DNA of 64,000 nt. It comes from Spirosoma sp. GTDB taxonomy: Bacteria; Bacteroidota; Bacteroidia; Cytophagales; Spirosomataceae. The translations under genes and the position numbers were made by a program. The notes under the pieces are model-generated. The model saw only the letters and a list, made by a program, of their open reading frames with translations, was not told the DNA's origin and did no database searches. Shown here in pieces: positions 51,898 through 60,996 of the stretch (the first letter of the stretch is position 1; every line of letters begins with the position of its first letter). Location of the stretch: assembly GCF_026391055.1 (NCBI RefSeq), contig NZ_JAPLET010000022.1, positions 310,001 to 374,000 on the forward strand. Direction: 5' to 3'.

Positions 51898-54557
51898 AAC
51901 GATTTGCCAGCCAGAACGATCATTCAAAAAAAGAGTCGGAAGCCGTTCAGCCGCCCCGCTGGGCGCAGCGGTTGCTCAACTGGTATTGTCGGCCCGACCT
52001 ACTGGAAGACCTTCAGGGCGATCTGAATGAATACTTCGACCGTAATGTGCTAGCCAAAGGGGCCAGCCAAGCCCGACTGATTTACTGCCTTGATGTACTG
52101 AAATTCTTCCGGCTTTATACCCTTCGCAAACCCGATTTTATCAACCTCTTCGTTCACTGGATCATGATTGGCAGCTACCTCAAAACCTCCCGGCGCAGCC
52201 TGATGCGCAACAAGTTGTTTTCCTTTATCAATATTTTCGGATTGGCTGTGAGTATGTCAGTGGGTATGCTGGTCATTGCGTTCATCGTTGATCTACGTTC
52301 ATACGATGACTTTCATACGAAGAAAGATCGGATTTATCGGGTCACAACGACGTACCAGAACCTTGATCAGCCGGTCATGGATTTTGCTTCCACGTCGGTT
52401 AGGGCTGGTAAAAAAATTCGACAAACGGCTGCTGGCATAGACGCGTTGACCATACTGCGAAACGGATTTTCGGGGGATGCTCACGTTGGTGAATCGACAA
52501 TACCGCTTGACGCTTTATGGGCAGATGAATCATTTTTTAAGGTATTTACCTTTCCGTTACTTAAAGGGAATCCTGCTACAGCCCTCAAAAATCCATATTC
52601 TCTGGTGCTGACGGAAAAAACGGCGGAAAAATTATTTGGCAATGCCGACCCACTGGGAAAGACTATACGATTTGACACCCTCAATTACTTGGTAACGGGA
52701 GTAGCAAAAGACGTCCCTAAACTTTCGCACCTGCAATTCGACGCGCTCGTTTCCTTTTCTACGGCAGAGGCACAGCAAACCAAAGCCGATCCCAATTTTT
52801 TAAGCTGGGAAAATATATGGCAAAACTATGTGTATATCGTTTTGGCTGAAAAAGCTACGCCAGATCCGTTAAATGCAACATTGACTAAACTTAGTACATT
52901 GGAAAATGCGGCTAATAAGAATGTGAAGATAACGATTGCGCTTCAACCTCTCAAGGAGGTCGCATTGGGCAGGCGATTATCCAACTCAATTGGCCCGACT
53001 ATGGTGCCCATTGTGGTTTGGATACTATCCGGGCTGGCCTTTGTGATTATTCTTTCTGCCTGTTTCAACTATACCAATCTCTCCATTGCCCGTTCGCTGA
53101 GACGCTCGCGTGAGGTGGGCGTTCGTAAAATTATTGGTGCCCTAAGAGGGCATGTGCTGGGGCAGTTTCTGGCCGAATCGGTGATCGTTGCCTTGCTGGC
53201 ATTCGTGTTTTCATTTGTTATTTTCCTGTTTTTACGAACTCAGTTCTTATCGCTCGCTTCCTACGTGGAAAAGCTTGTTTCGCTTGAAATTTCTTACAAA
53301 CTCATTCTTTACTTTTTAGGTCTTGCAACGGCTGTTGGGCTTATAGCAGGTTTTTTGCCTGCCCTGTTTTTCTCACGGGTCAATGCCCTTCAGGTAATAA
53401 AAGATGCATCAACCATAAAAGTATTCCGGCATGTCAGTATGCGTAAGGCATTGATTGTGATTCAGTATACGTTGTCGCTGATTTTTATTGCGACAACCTT
53501 AATCGGGTACAATCAATATCGAGGTTTTATAACCTTCGATCTGGGGTTCACGACCGATAATATTCTAAACGTCCGGTTGCAGCAGAACAAAGGGAATTTA
53601 TTGAAAAAAGAACTGGCTGAGATTCCCGGAATCCTTGAAATTTCTCAATCAATGATGGTAACCAGCCTGGGGAGCATCCATGGAACAAATGCAAAATACA
53701 TCAATCCCCAGGACTCCGCAATGGTTTGGCTAAACCAGGTCGATGAACATTATTTACCCGTTCATAACCACAAACTTATCGCTGGAAAGAACTTTACACT
53801 ACGGCCAAAGAAAGGAGAGGAGACTGAAGTCATTGTCAATGAACAGGTATTGAAGCGGTTTAACATAGCGAACAAAAAACCGGAGAACGCTCTCGGTAAA
53901 TTTTTAACGGTAGATGGTAAAAAACTTGCCATCGTTGGTGTGCTAAAAGATTTTCATTACGGCTCGGTAGAGAAGAAGATCGAACCCGTTATTTTTCGCT
54001 ACTCGGCAGATGAACCATGGGGCTACCTGAACGTAAAAGTTTCCTCTGCCGATTTACCGGCAACCCTGGCCAGTATTGACAATGCCTGGCGAAAGATAGA
54101 TAAGGTTCATCCGCTGGATGCCAAGTTCTACGATGATCAGATCGAAGAGGCATATGCCCAATTCTCTGTTATGCTCAAGGTGATTGGTTTCATTGCCTTT
54201 CTGGCTATATGCATCGCTTCGCTGGGTTTGTTTGGTATGGTTGTGTTCACGACCGAAACCCGACTAAAGGAAATCAGCATTCGTAAGGTGTTGGGAGCCA
54301 GTGAAGAGGGTTTGATCTATCTGTTGAGCCGGGGATTTTTAGGGCTTCTGACAATGGCAGCCCTGATCGCGTTGCCGGCTACCTATCTCTTTTTCGACAA
54401 AGTGATCCTGGTCAATTTCGCCTACCATCAACCCATCGGGCTGGGCGAGCTTCTTCTCGGCGTGGTCGTCGTTATGGGACTGGCTTTTTTGCTGATCGGT
54501 TCGCAAACGCTGAAGGCCGCCCGTAAGAACCCGGCACATATTCTAAAATCGGATTAG
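51894..54557 (+). CDS. FtsX/MacB-like permease with prefix domain
   Basis: An 887-residue membrane protein. A short permease-prefix region (RWAQRLLNWYCRPDLLEDLQGDLNEY) opens it. Two MacB-like halves follow, each with a large extracytoplasmic domain and FtsX helices; conserved segments are RSREVGVRKIIGALRGHV and TETRLKEISIRKVLGASE. There is no ATPase gene next to it, so its ABC partner must be elsewhere. A stop overlapping the next convergent gene by four bases ends it. The group is common in Bacteroidota in PadR/FtsX pairs, and the substrate is unknown. Confidence 0.9.
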   Translation: MKRFASQNDHSKKESEAVQPPRWAQRLLNWYCRPDLLEDLQGDLNEYFDRNVLAKGASQARLIYCLDVLKFFRLYTLRKPDFINLFVHWIMIGSYLKTSRRSLMRNKLFSFINIFGLAVSMSVGMLVIAFIVDLRSYDDFHTKKDRIYRVTTTYQNLDQPVMDFASTSVRAGKKIRQTAAGIDALTILRNGFSGDAHVGESTIPLDALWADESFFKVFTFPLLKGNPATALKNPYSLVLTEKTAEKLFGNADPLGKTIRFDTLNYLVTGVAKDVPKLSHLQFDALVSFSTAEAQQTKADPNFLSWENIWQNYVYIVLAEKATPDPLNATLTKLSTLENAANKNVKITIALQPLKEVALGRRLSNSIGPTMVPIVVWILSGLAFVIILSACFNYTNLSIARSLRRSREVGVRKIIGALRGHVLGQFLAESVIVALLAFVFSFVIFLFLRTQFLSLASYVEKLVSLEISYKLILYFLGLATAVGLIAGFLPALFFSRVNALQVIKDASTIKVFRHVSMRKALIVIQYTLSLIFIATTLIGYNQYRGFITFDLGFTTDNILNVRLQQNKGNLLKKELAEIPGILEISQSMMVTSLGSIHGTNAKYINPQDSAMVWLNQVDEHYLPVHNHKLIAGKNFTLRPKKGEETEVIVNEQVLKRFNIANKKPENALGKFLTVDGKKLAIVGVLKDFHYGSVEKKIEPVIFRYSADEPWGYLNVKVSSADLPATLASIDNAWRKIDKVHPLDAKFYDDQIEEAYAQFSVMLKVIGFIAFLAICIASLGLFGMVVFTTETRLKEISIRKVLGASEEGLIYLLSRGFLGLLTMAALIALPATYLFFDKVILVNFAYHQPIGLGELLLGVVVVMGLAFLLIGSQTLKAARKNPAHILKSD

Positions 54558-55618
54558 CGTTGCTCAAATGACCAATGCCAGTACCCCAATGCGCCTAACC
54601 AGCCCAACGCCAGCCAGATACCAACCGGCAGGGAAAACATAATGAGTAGTAAGCCGCCAATGAAACCGGCCAGAATGCCCGACAGCCAGCGTTCGGGATT
54701 GATGGTTTGGGGATAGGCTAGTGCGTGCAGTAGTAGAATCCAGCCCCAGCCCGTTAGCCAAAGCCAGACGACATAATCCAGCCGGATGTCGGTGGGGCAG
54801 TTGCGCAGCAGAATAAACAATTCGGGCAGCCAGATAAGCCCGTACATGAGCGTGTACCGGCCGAAACGCTGTAATCGCGAAAAGGGCAGATTGGGTAATA
54901 GAAGCAGGTACTTGTGTTCAAACGCACTTACCTGACTGCCCACCTGTGAATGACCCAGGACAGCTAGCAGCAATCCAATCAGGAGCAAGCGCTGATCATA
55001 ATCATCCGTGGGGTACAACCGACAGACACCTACCAGTAATAGACACGAAAATACCTTTGTCAGTACCAGTGAAAGGGGTTCGTGCCGCAGCCAATAAGTC
55101 GGGAAAAATAATTCGTATCGGAGTGAAATGGCCAGATGCGGGAGCCGGAACGATTCGGGGTTTGGGTGTTTGAGCCGATAGTCGACCAACGCAACGCCCG
55201 TAGCTGTTAGTCCTGCCAGAACGAGAGCAATAGCCGTTAGGGAACCCCACCGCTTATACACACTGGCAATCTGAATCATCCATCCGCCATAAGCGATAAT
55301 GGGAAAAAGAAGTGCCAGTTGCACACCAAACCACATGGCCAATCGGGCAGGGGTGGGGATTAGCCAGAACGTTTGCAGAAACAAGTGCTCCGGAGCGGTT
55401 AATTCCTGCTGGATAAACGACACAGTTTTAAGTAGGTAAAGGCCCCATAGCCCAAAGATGAGGGCCAGCAGCAAGGGCGAACCAAGGGCCGCTGTAATTA
55501 GCGCTTTGTGCTCCACGGCACTCAAAAAACCAAAGGCAAGCAGGATAATTACCAGAAAGGTACCCGCATTTCTGGCGTAGAAAGCACTCACAAAAACCCG
55601 GTTTAGTACGGTCAGCAT
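54554..55618 (-). CDS. Membrane protein, probable ABC exporter permease
   Basis: A 354-residue polytopic protein with about ten hydrophobic helices and no motif I know. It follows an ABC ATPase gene by 8 bases on the same strand, so it is the likely permease of that transporter. Sequences such as LLNRVFVSAFYARNAGTFLVII at the front are hydrophobic without polar hallmarks. Its stop overlaps the stop of the convergent FtsX gene by three bases. The substrate cannot be inferred. Confidence 0.7.
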   Translation of the reverse strand: MLTVLNRVFVSAFYARNAGTFLVIILLAFGFLSAVEHKALITAALGSPLLLALIFGLWGLYLLKTVSFIQQELTAPEHLFLQTFWLIPTPARLAMWFGVQLALLFPIIAYGGWMIQIASVYKRWGSLTAIALVLAGLTATGVALVDYRLKHPNPESFRLPHLAISLRYELFFPTYWLRHEPLSLVLTKVFSCLLLVGVCRLYPTDDYDQRLLLIGLLLAVLGHSQVGSQVSAFEHKYLLLLPNLPFSRLQRFGRYTLMYGLIWLPELFILLRNCPTDIRLDYVVWLWLTGWGWILLLHALAYPQTINPERWLSGILAGFIGGLLLIMFSLPVGIWLALGWLGALGYWHWSFEQR

Positions 55619-55626
55619 AGCCGGGT

Positions 55627-56277
55627 TCAGGTTGTGGGAGAGATAATCCCGTTGCCAACCTCCCAGGTGCCGGTTAACGGTAGGCCCGTCAAGCTGATGT
55701 CCTGATGGGAGGTAAGCAGGAACGAAACGTTCTGCTCCGTGCGAAGTTGCCGGATGTAGTCGAACAGTTTTTCGGCCGTGGCAACGTCTAAGGTCGTTAG
55801 GGGTTCATCGAGGAGTACCAGGCTGGGCGTGCCCAGAAAGGCCAGCAGCAGAGATAGCTTCTTAAGCATACCACTTGAAAACTGGCCGGTCGGCTGCGTC
55901 CAGAAGGTATCGACGCCAAGCAGCTTTGCCAGCGATTCAATTTGCCCGGCAGGTGCTTTCTTCGCTTTACCAACAAAGCCGGTCAGGTCGCGGGCAGTCA
56001 GAAAAGTCGGGTAAACGGGCTCCGCTTCGGCATAGTTGACCCGCATTCGATACGCCACTGGATCGCGATTAACGTCGTATTTGCCGTTCAGCAAAACGTT
56101 TCCTGAAAAGGGTAGCAGCCCGGCTACGGTCCGGAAAAACGTCGTTTTCCCCGATCCGTTTCCGCCCCGGAAATAGTGAAAGCCCGCCGAAAGCTGTAGT
56201 TCGGGTACCGTCAGCACAGGTTGACTACTGTAGGCTTTGGTAAAGTTCTTGACAGTTAGCATGTTTACTGGCGTCAT
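55627..56277 (-). CDS. ABC transporter ATP-binding protein
   Basis: A 216-residue ATPase. Walker A is FRGGNGSGKTTFFRT, the signature is FSSGMLKKLSL, and Walker B is LVLLDEPLTTLD. It is close in shape to CcmA-like and ABC-2 exporter ATPases. The start chosen (56277) gives a TGATG overlap with the stop of the TonB-dependent receptor gene upstream, indicating translational coupling; the ATG at 56283 is also possible. The next gene is its likely permease. Confidence 0.87.
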   Translation of the reverse strand: MTPVNMLTVKNFTKAYSSQPVLTVPELQLSAGFHYFRGGNGSGKTTFFRTVAGLLPFSGNVLLNGKYDVNRDPVAYRMRVNYAEAEPVYPTFLTARDLTGFVGKAKKAPAGQIESLAKLLGVDTFWTQPTGQFSSGMLKKLSLLLAFLGTPSLVLLDEPLTTLDVATAEKLFDYIRQLRTEQNVSFLLTSHQDISLTGLPLTGTWEVGNGIISPTT

Positions 56278-58388
56278 CACCATTTCACCCGCAACCGAAC
56301 GCCACCAACACCGTTTCTGGCGGGGGCCGCGTTATAGTACCGGTTACCAACGGCGTTCAGGTCGTAGCCTAACGAATAGGTTCGGTCCAGCAGATTGTCG
56401 CCACTGGCGTACACATCAACTGTCCAGTTTTTGCCAAGTGAATGCCGGAAGCCTAGTGTGGCCTGAAGTAACTGAGTGGGGTCAGCAAGTACAGTATTGG
56501 CATCGTTAAGGTAGAAAGGCGACAGGAACTGGTACGTAACGTGTGCGTAGATTCCCGCTTTTGTCTCGGCATCAATGCCTGTTACGTTAGTCGTAGGCGC
56601 TACGCCCGGAACCTTGTTGTTGGATAAATCCGCCGTTCCCTGTTTGTAATCCCGGAACCGGTATTCGGTGAGAGTCAGGCTGTTCCAGAGCCGTACGAGC
56701 GAGAAAAAAGCCGTTGGTGATGTGTAATAAGCGGGCGAAAGAAAATCATAGCTCAACTGAGCCTCCAGTCCCCGTTGATCGGTTCGGCCTGCATTGACGA
56801 AGAACTCGGCACCGGCTGCGTCCGACCGGCGAACAATCGTTTCGGTTAGCCGGAACTGATAAGCCGCAATATCGAACCGTAACCGGCTTCGGAAAGCCGA
56901 CCCTCGTAAGCCCACCTCATAACTCGTTCCCCGTTCGGCGTTCAGCGTAGTATTGAAGCCACCCGTAGAAGGCCGTACTTCCTGTGTCGATGGGGCCGAA
57001 TAGCCGGTGCTGATACTGGCAAATGCCGACACGTTCTGACCGAAGGTGCGCAGTAACGCAACGCGTGGTAGCCAGACCGGTGTGAAGTTTCGGGTCAGAG
57101 GAATGGCTGGGGCACCACCGGCCGCCCGCGTTGAAAATCGGGTAAAGCCATACCGAATATCATTGCGGCTCAGGCCCGCCGTGAGCCGGAAGCGTGCGGG
57201 CAACTCGGTTTCGGATTGCAGGAAAACCGTCGACTGCCGGGCAATGAGTTCTTCGTCGGTCTGGATGGTATCGGCAATGCCGCCCCGGTTGCCGAAATTA
57301 CGGTCTACGGTGAAGTTGCGCAGGTATTCGGCCCCGACCGTAACGACGGTTGGCACAGGACCGTTAGGGAAGCGGATCTGGGTAACGGTGCGACCGCCAA
57401 GCCCCTGATCGGTGCGTTTTTCGTAGTTGGTAATGAACGGATTGGCGAAGTCGGTGGTAGAGCCGTAGATAACGGTGGTGTTTTGTATCCGGTCGTTCCA
57501 GCGGTATTCGTGCGAGAAGCCCAGGTAGCCGACTTTCTGATAGATACCGGCCTGTTGGGCGGCACTACTGGGTAAGGTAGCGGTGGCAAAGCGCGAAGCT
57601 CTGGGATTCGCCCGAAACTGCGCTTCGTTGAGGCCACCCGGTGTCTGGTAATGTAAGTCTGAATATAAGGCCAGCACCGAAATGGTTCGTTTGGGACTGA
57701 CGTTGAACGAACCTACCAGACTCAGATTGTCCCGCACTACGGCGCTCTGGTCGCGATAGCCGTCGGATTGTAAATGATTATAGTTGAGCGAAATGGCCGA
57801 GTTGTTTTTGCCGGTCTGTATCGAAATTCCATTGCCGTACAAGCCGTAGCTGCCGCCCAGGGCCGATACTTCCACACTGGTTTGACCCGCCGGTACACCC
57901 AGACCGCTGAACAGAATGGTGCCTCCTGTACCCGCTCCGTACAAACTGCCGGACGGCCCTTTGATGACCTCAATGCGTCCCAGTGCCCGCACATCCAGCG
58001 CGTTGAGGGGCGTGTTGCCTCCCGCGTCGGTAAGCGGCAGTTCATTCCAGTAGGTCTTGATGTTCCGCACCCCGAACGGTGAGCGAATGGCACTGCCCCG
58101 AATGGCCAGCCTGTAACTCCCCGGTGACCGTTCATCGGCCCGAACACCCGGCAGGGTATTGAGTGCCGGCACCAGCGTTGGCGTACCAAAACGCTGGTTC
58201 AGGTCACGGCGCGACAGGAGTCCGATCGAAGCCGGTGTTTCCAGTAATCGGCGGTTGGTTGCGTATCCCCGAACCATCACCTCATTGAGTTGAAGGGTAT
58301 CTTCCAGTGAGGGGGTTGACATTTGGGCAGAAACGGATTGGATACAGGCTTGTAAACAAAACAGGGGCAGTAGTAGTCGTTTTTTCAT
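56277..58388 (-). CDS. TonB-dependent receptor
   Basis: A 703-residue outer-membrane transporter. Signal peptide about 1-21, a plug domain (about 30-150) with LNEVMVRGYATN and LGRIEVIKGPSGSLYGAGTGG, and a C-terminal barrel ending VGGVRLRVKW with a final aromatic residue. There is no carboxypeptidase-like prefix or signalling extension, so it resembles siderophore, heme or vitamin receptors more than glycan SusC proteins. It is joined by a one-base overlap to an ABC ATPase. The substrate is unknown. Confidence 0.9.
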   Translation of the reverse strand: MKKRLLLPLFCLQACIQSVSAQMSTPSLEDTLQLNEVMVRGYATNRRLLETPASIGLLSRRDLNQRFGTPTLVPALNTLPGVRADERSPGSYRLAIRGSAIRSPFGVRNIKTYWNELPLTDAGGNTPLNALDVRALGRIEVIKGPSGSLYGAGTGGTILFSGLGVPAGQTSVEVSALGGSYGLYGNGISIQTGKNNSAISLNYNHLQSDGYRDQSAVVRDNLSLVGSFNVSPKRTISVLALYSDLHYQTPGGLNEAQFRANPRASRFATATLPSSAAQQAGIYQKVGYLGFSHEYRWNDRIQNTTVIYGSTTDFANPFITNYEKRTDQGLGGRTVTQIRFPNGPVPTVVTVGAEYLRNFTVDRNFGNRGGIADTIQTDEELIARQSTVFLQSETELPARFRLTAGLSRNDIRYGFTRFSTRAAGGAPAIPLTRNFTPVWLPRVALLRTFGQNVSAFASISTGYSAPSTQEVRPSTGGFNTTLNAERGTSYEVGLRGSAFRSRLRFDIAAYQFRLTETIVRRSDAAGAEFFVNAGRTDQRGLEAQLSYDFLSPAYYTSPTAFFSLVRLWNSLTLTEYRFRDYKQGTADLSNNKVPGVAPTTNVTGIDAETKAGIYAHVTYQFLSPFYLNDANTVLADPTQLLQATLGFRHSLGKNWTVDVYASGDNLLDRTYSLGYDLNAVGNRYYNAAPARNGVGGVRLRVKW

Positions 58389-58454
58389 TACCGGGCAAAG
58401 GTTGCGGCACAGGCAGCAGTCCGGAACAGGACCAATACCCGTTGACCGAACTCG

Positions 58455-60710
58455 TCAGTGTTTCAAAATGCGAAAAATCGCACTGGATTTATCGGTTTCA
58501 ATAGTCAGCAAATATACGCCGGTTGGGAGTAAGGACAGGTCTTCTCCGTCAATCTCTTTTGCCGTACTTTTCTATTAAAGTACATTTCCTTTCGGGTCCG
58601 TTACCCGAAGACGATAGGGGGTTGTTGCTCTGTCCTGCCGAATATTTACCCAGCAGTTGGTCGGATTCGGGTACACTGCAAACTGTTTTTCCAAAGCTGG
58701 ATCAGTGGCCGTCAGCACACTGATCTGAACCACAGAAGGTTCTGCTATTTTTCCTAACCCGCAACCGTTGGTTACCTGATATAATTTGTAAATAGTTGAG
58801 GCCACCGTTGGTGATAAATCAATCGGGTAAGGTGTATTGCTCGCGTATAACGTACTAACGGGATTGAACTCATTCCCGATCCGGATTGTCCAGGGGCGTC
58901 GCCCGTCAGATTAATTTTCAGCATTACGGGCTTTCCCGGTGTGAAGCCAATTGTCGCCGATTCAAATGCGGCTGTTGCCGCAAACCGTAGCAGGAGAGGG
59001 GCGATGTTGGTCGAACTGCTTACACCAGCGTCCAGCGCAATAACCCGTACCCGATAAAAGAGCCACGTGGCATAATAGCAGGAACCAGCGCTTTTAATGG
59101 GCTTGATGTGACAAACGTAGTCAGGTCGCTGAACTGAGTGCCGGTCGAATCGGACAGTTGTACTGTAACGCGATTCGTTGCCGAGAAGGTCCCCTTTGTG
59201 TCGAACGTTACCCGTAGGGTGTCATTCGAACAAATTGTTGAGAAGCCGTTGACCTCCAGAGTCGTTATCTGGCGGTCGGTTGGTGGGTTGACAGTTATTT
59301 TCGCTGCACCTGAAAACTGACCTGTCCCGCAAAAGTTCGATATAGATACCAGTTGATAGGTCGTAGTTTGGGTTGGTCTGACGGTTAGATCAAAGCCGGA
59401 CGACTCGGGGTAAAATTCCCCCGACTTACCCGTAGCTAATGCATATCGAATGGAGATGCCATTCCCGCTTACCAACTGATTTGATGTTAAGCGAATAATG
59501 GCGCTTTGCTGGGGGTTGATGCTGGCATTTTCCCCCAATTTAACGACGGGGGCCGATGCCAGCAAGAAACTCATCTGGGGCTCCTGCACCGGATTGGTCG
59601 AAGCCAGTTTCAATGTGTAGGAGCCTACCGCCGTTAAACTGCCCGGCAAACTAACCTGAAAAGTCCCCTAGGTAGTAGCGGTAGAATCGAGCCAGCGCAC
59701 TGTGGTTCCTTCCACTAAGCCGATTCGGATTCGGTTACCCGGTTCAAAGTCGCCCTGAGCACTGTAGGTGACGGGTATTTTAGTGCCTGTACAGAAAGAA
59801 TTGCTGTTCGCACTGAGTGATAAGGTCGGTTTGATGCGTACGGAAATCTCGCCCGAAGCAGTTCCGTGTCCGTAGGTATTTATAACTGCCTGAATGGCAT
59901 AAACCGTCTTCGATTTCGGGTTCACGTACAATGTGCCCGGACAGGATGAGAACACTTACCGCCGGGATACATATCGAGCGTAGTAGCGCCACTTTCTGTT
60001 GGTAGCAGCGATGTTGCTTTCTGACGATTGGCCGGCGATTCGCAGGGTCAGCCCTTCGCAAATGGGTCCCTGGATGACCGAGTCGATGGTAATTCCCGGA
60101 CCGACGGTTATAACAACGCTGCTTGCTGTTTTGACCGGAACAGACCCACAGCCCGTCTGGAAGGGCTGAACGGTGTATGTAGTGGTCCGGCCAGGACGAA
60201 TAGTGGTCAACGCCGGGTAATCCGAGTAATAGTCGGAGCGCAGAACCGTTCCATCACTCAAGAGCGCACTAAGCGGGGGCTGCCCCTGAAATTTAACTCC
60301 CATATCTACGTTTTGACCAAGCGAAATGGTGCGGCTTTCCGTCGTAAATTCGACCGTGGGCTTGGCCCGGATGGCAACGTAATAAACCCGCATGATCGCT
60401 CAGGGTAGCGGGCGCGCTGGACCGTATCCGGACGGAATAGTGAGAGCCCGTATAATTCGCCTATGCGGATTCAGTGGTCGGTATGGTTGCTTTCAGGAGG
60501 CCATTGTCCAGAACGGCGTCGAACTCATAATTGATGGACGGGACTTCGTAATAATCGCGTACTTCGACGGTAAGTAAAGACATTATCGGGAGTAAATGAA
60601 GCTGTGGAGCTGTAGGTAAGCAGGCTTTCCTGATCGAGACAGGCGTTTAGGACGGATTCAATGTTTAAGGTTTGAGTAACAACAATAGCACTGTTAAGAG
60701 CTAAGAGAAA
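58455..60710 (-). pseudogene. Decayed T9SS surface-protein gene
   Basis: Joined by eye across its breaks, the minus strand gives one long secreted protein with repeated Ig-like strands and a T9SS tail (FAVYPNPTNCW, then LPTGVYLLTIETD, ending in a stop at 58455). The reading frame is broken by in-frame stops at 58572-58577 (two in tandem), 59668, 59956 and 60461, and by frameshifts near 58894 (a G run), 59057 (an A run), about 60395 and about 60575. The N-terminal region reads FLLALNSAIVVTQ but is cut off by a stop and lacks a start. So many independent lesions point to true decay. The TonB receptor gene downstream is intact. Confidence 0.85.
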
Positions 60711-60918
60711 TTAAGTATAACTTAAATATATAAAATTATACTTAAGATTTAGTAAATATCGATATTAGGTAAATGATAGCAGATGTATATACGCAGTAAC
60801 ATGAATTTATAAATGTATGATGTCGGTATCCACCTAAGTTGGTTATGATGCACTTCCAATTACGTAATCCTCTGGTATAGATAGGCCTGAAAATGCGGAA
60901 TTTGTACGGCTTTTTCGT

Positions 60919-60926
60919 TATATTTG
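60919..60926 (+). promoter_or_regulatory. Possible -7 box for the helicase gene
   Basis: TATATTTG matches TAnnTTTG. TTTG occurs 14 bases further upstream (60901-60904), which is closer than the usual spacing, so only the -7 match is counted. The gene's TTG start is at 60997. Confidence 0.45.
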
Positions 60927-60996
60927 TTTCAAATCAAGCGGTTTGCTGGCCCGGAAGTTAAGGTCAGCGGTTTTTCACCATCATTCAGCTGTAACC

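Noticed and set aside
58455..60710. Treating the T9SS fragments as several small genes
   Set aside because: The fragments join into one protein across stops and frameshifts, and single fragments lack start signals. A pseudogene is the better reading, with sequencing error still possible.
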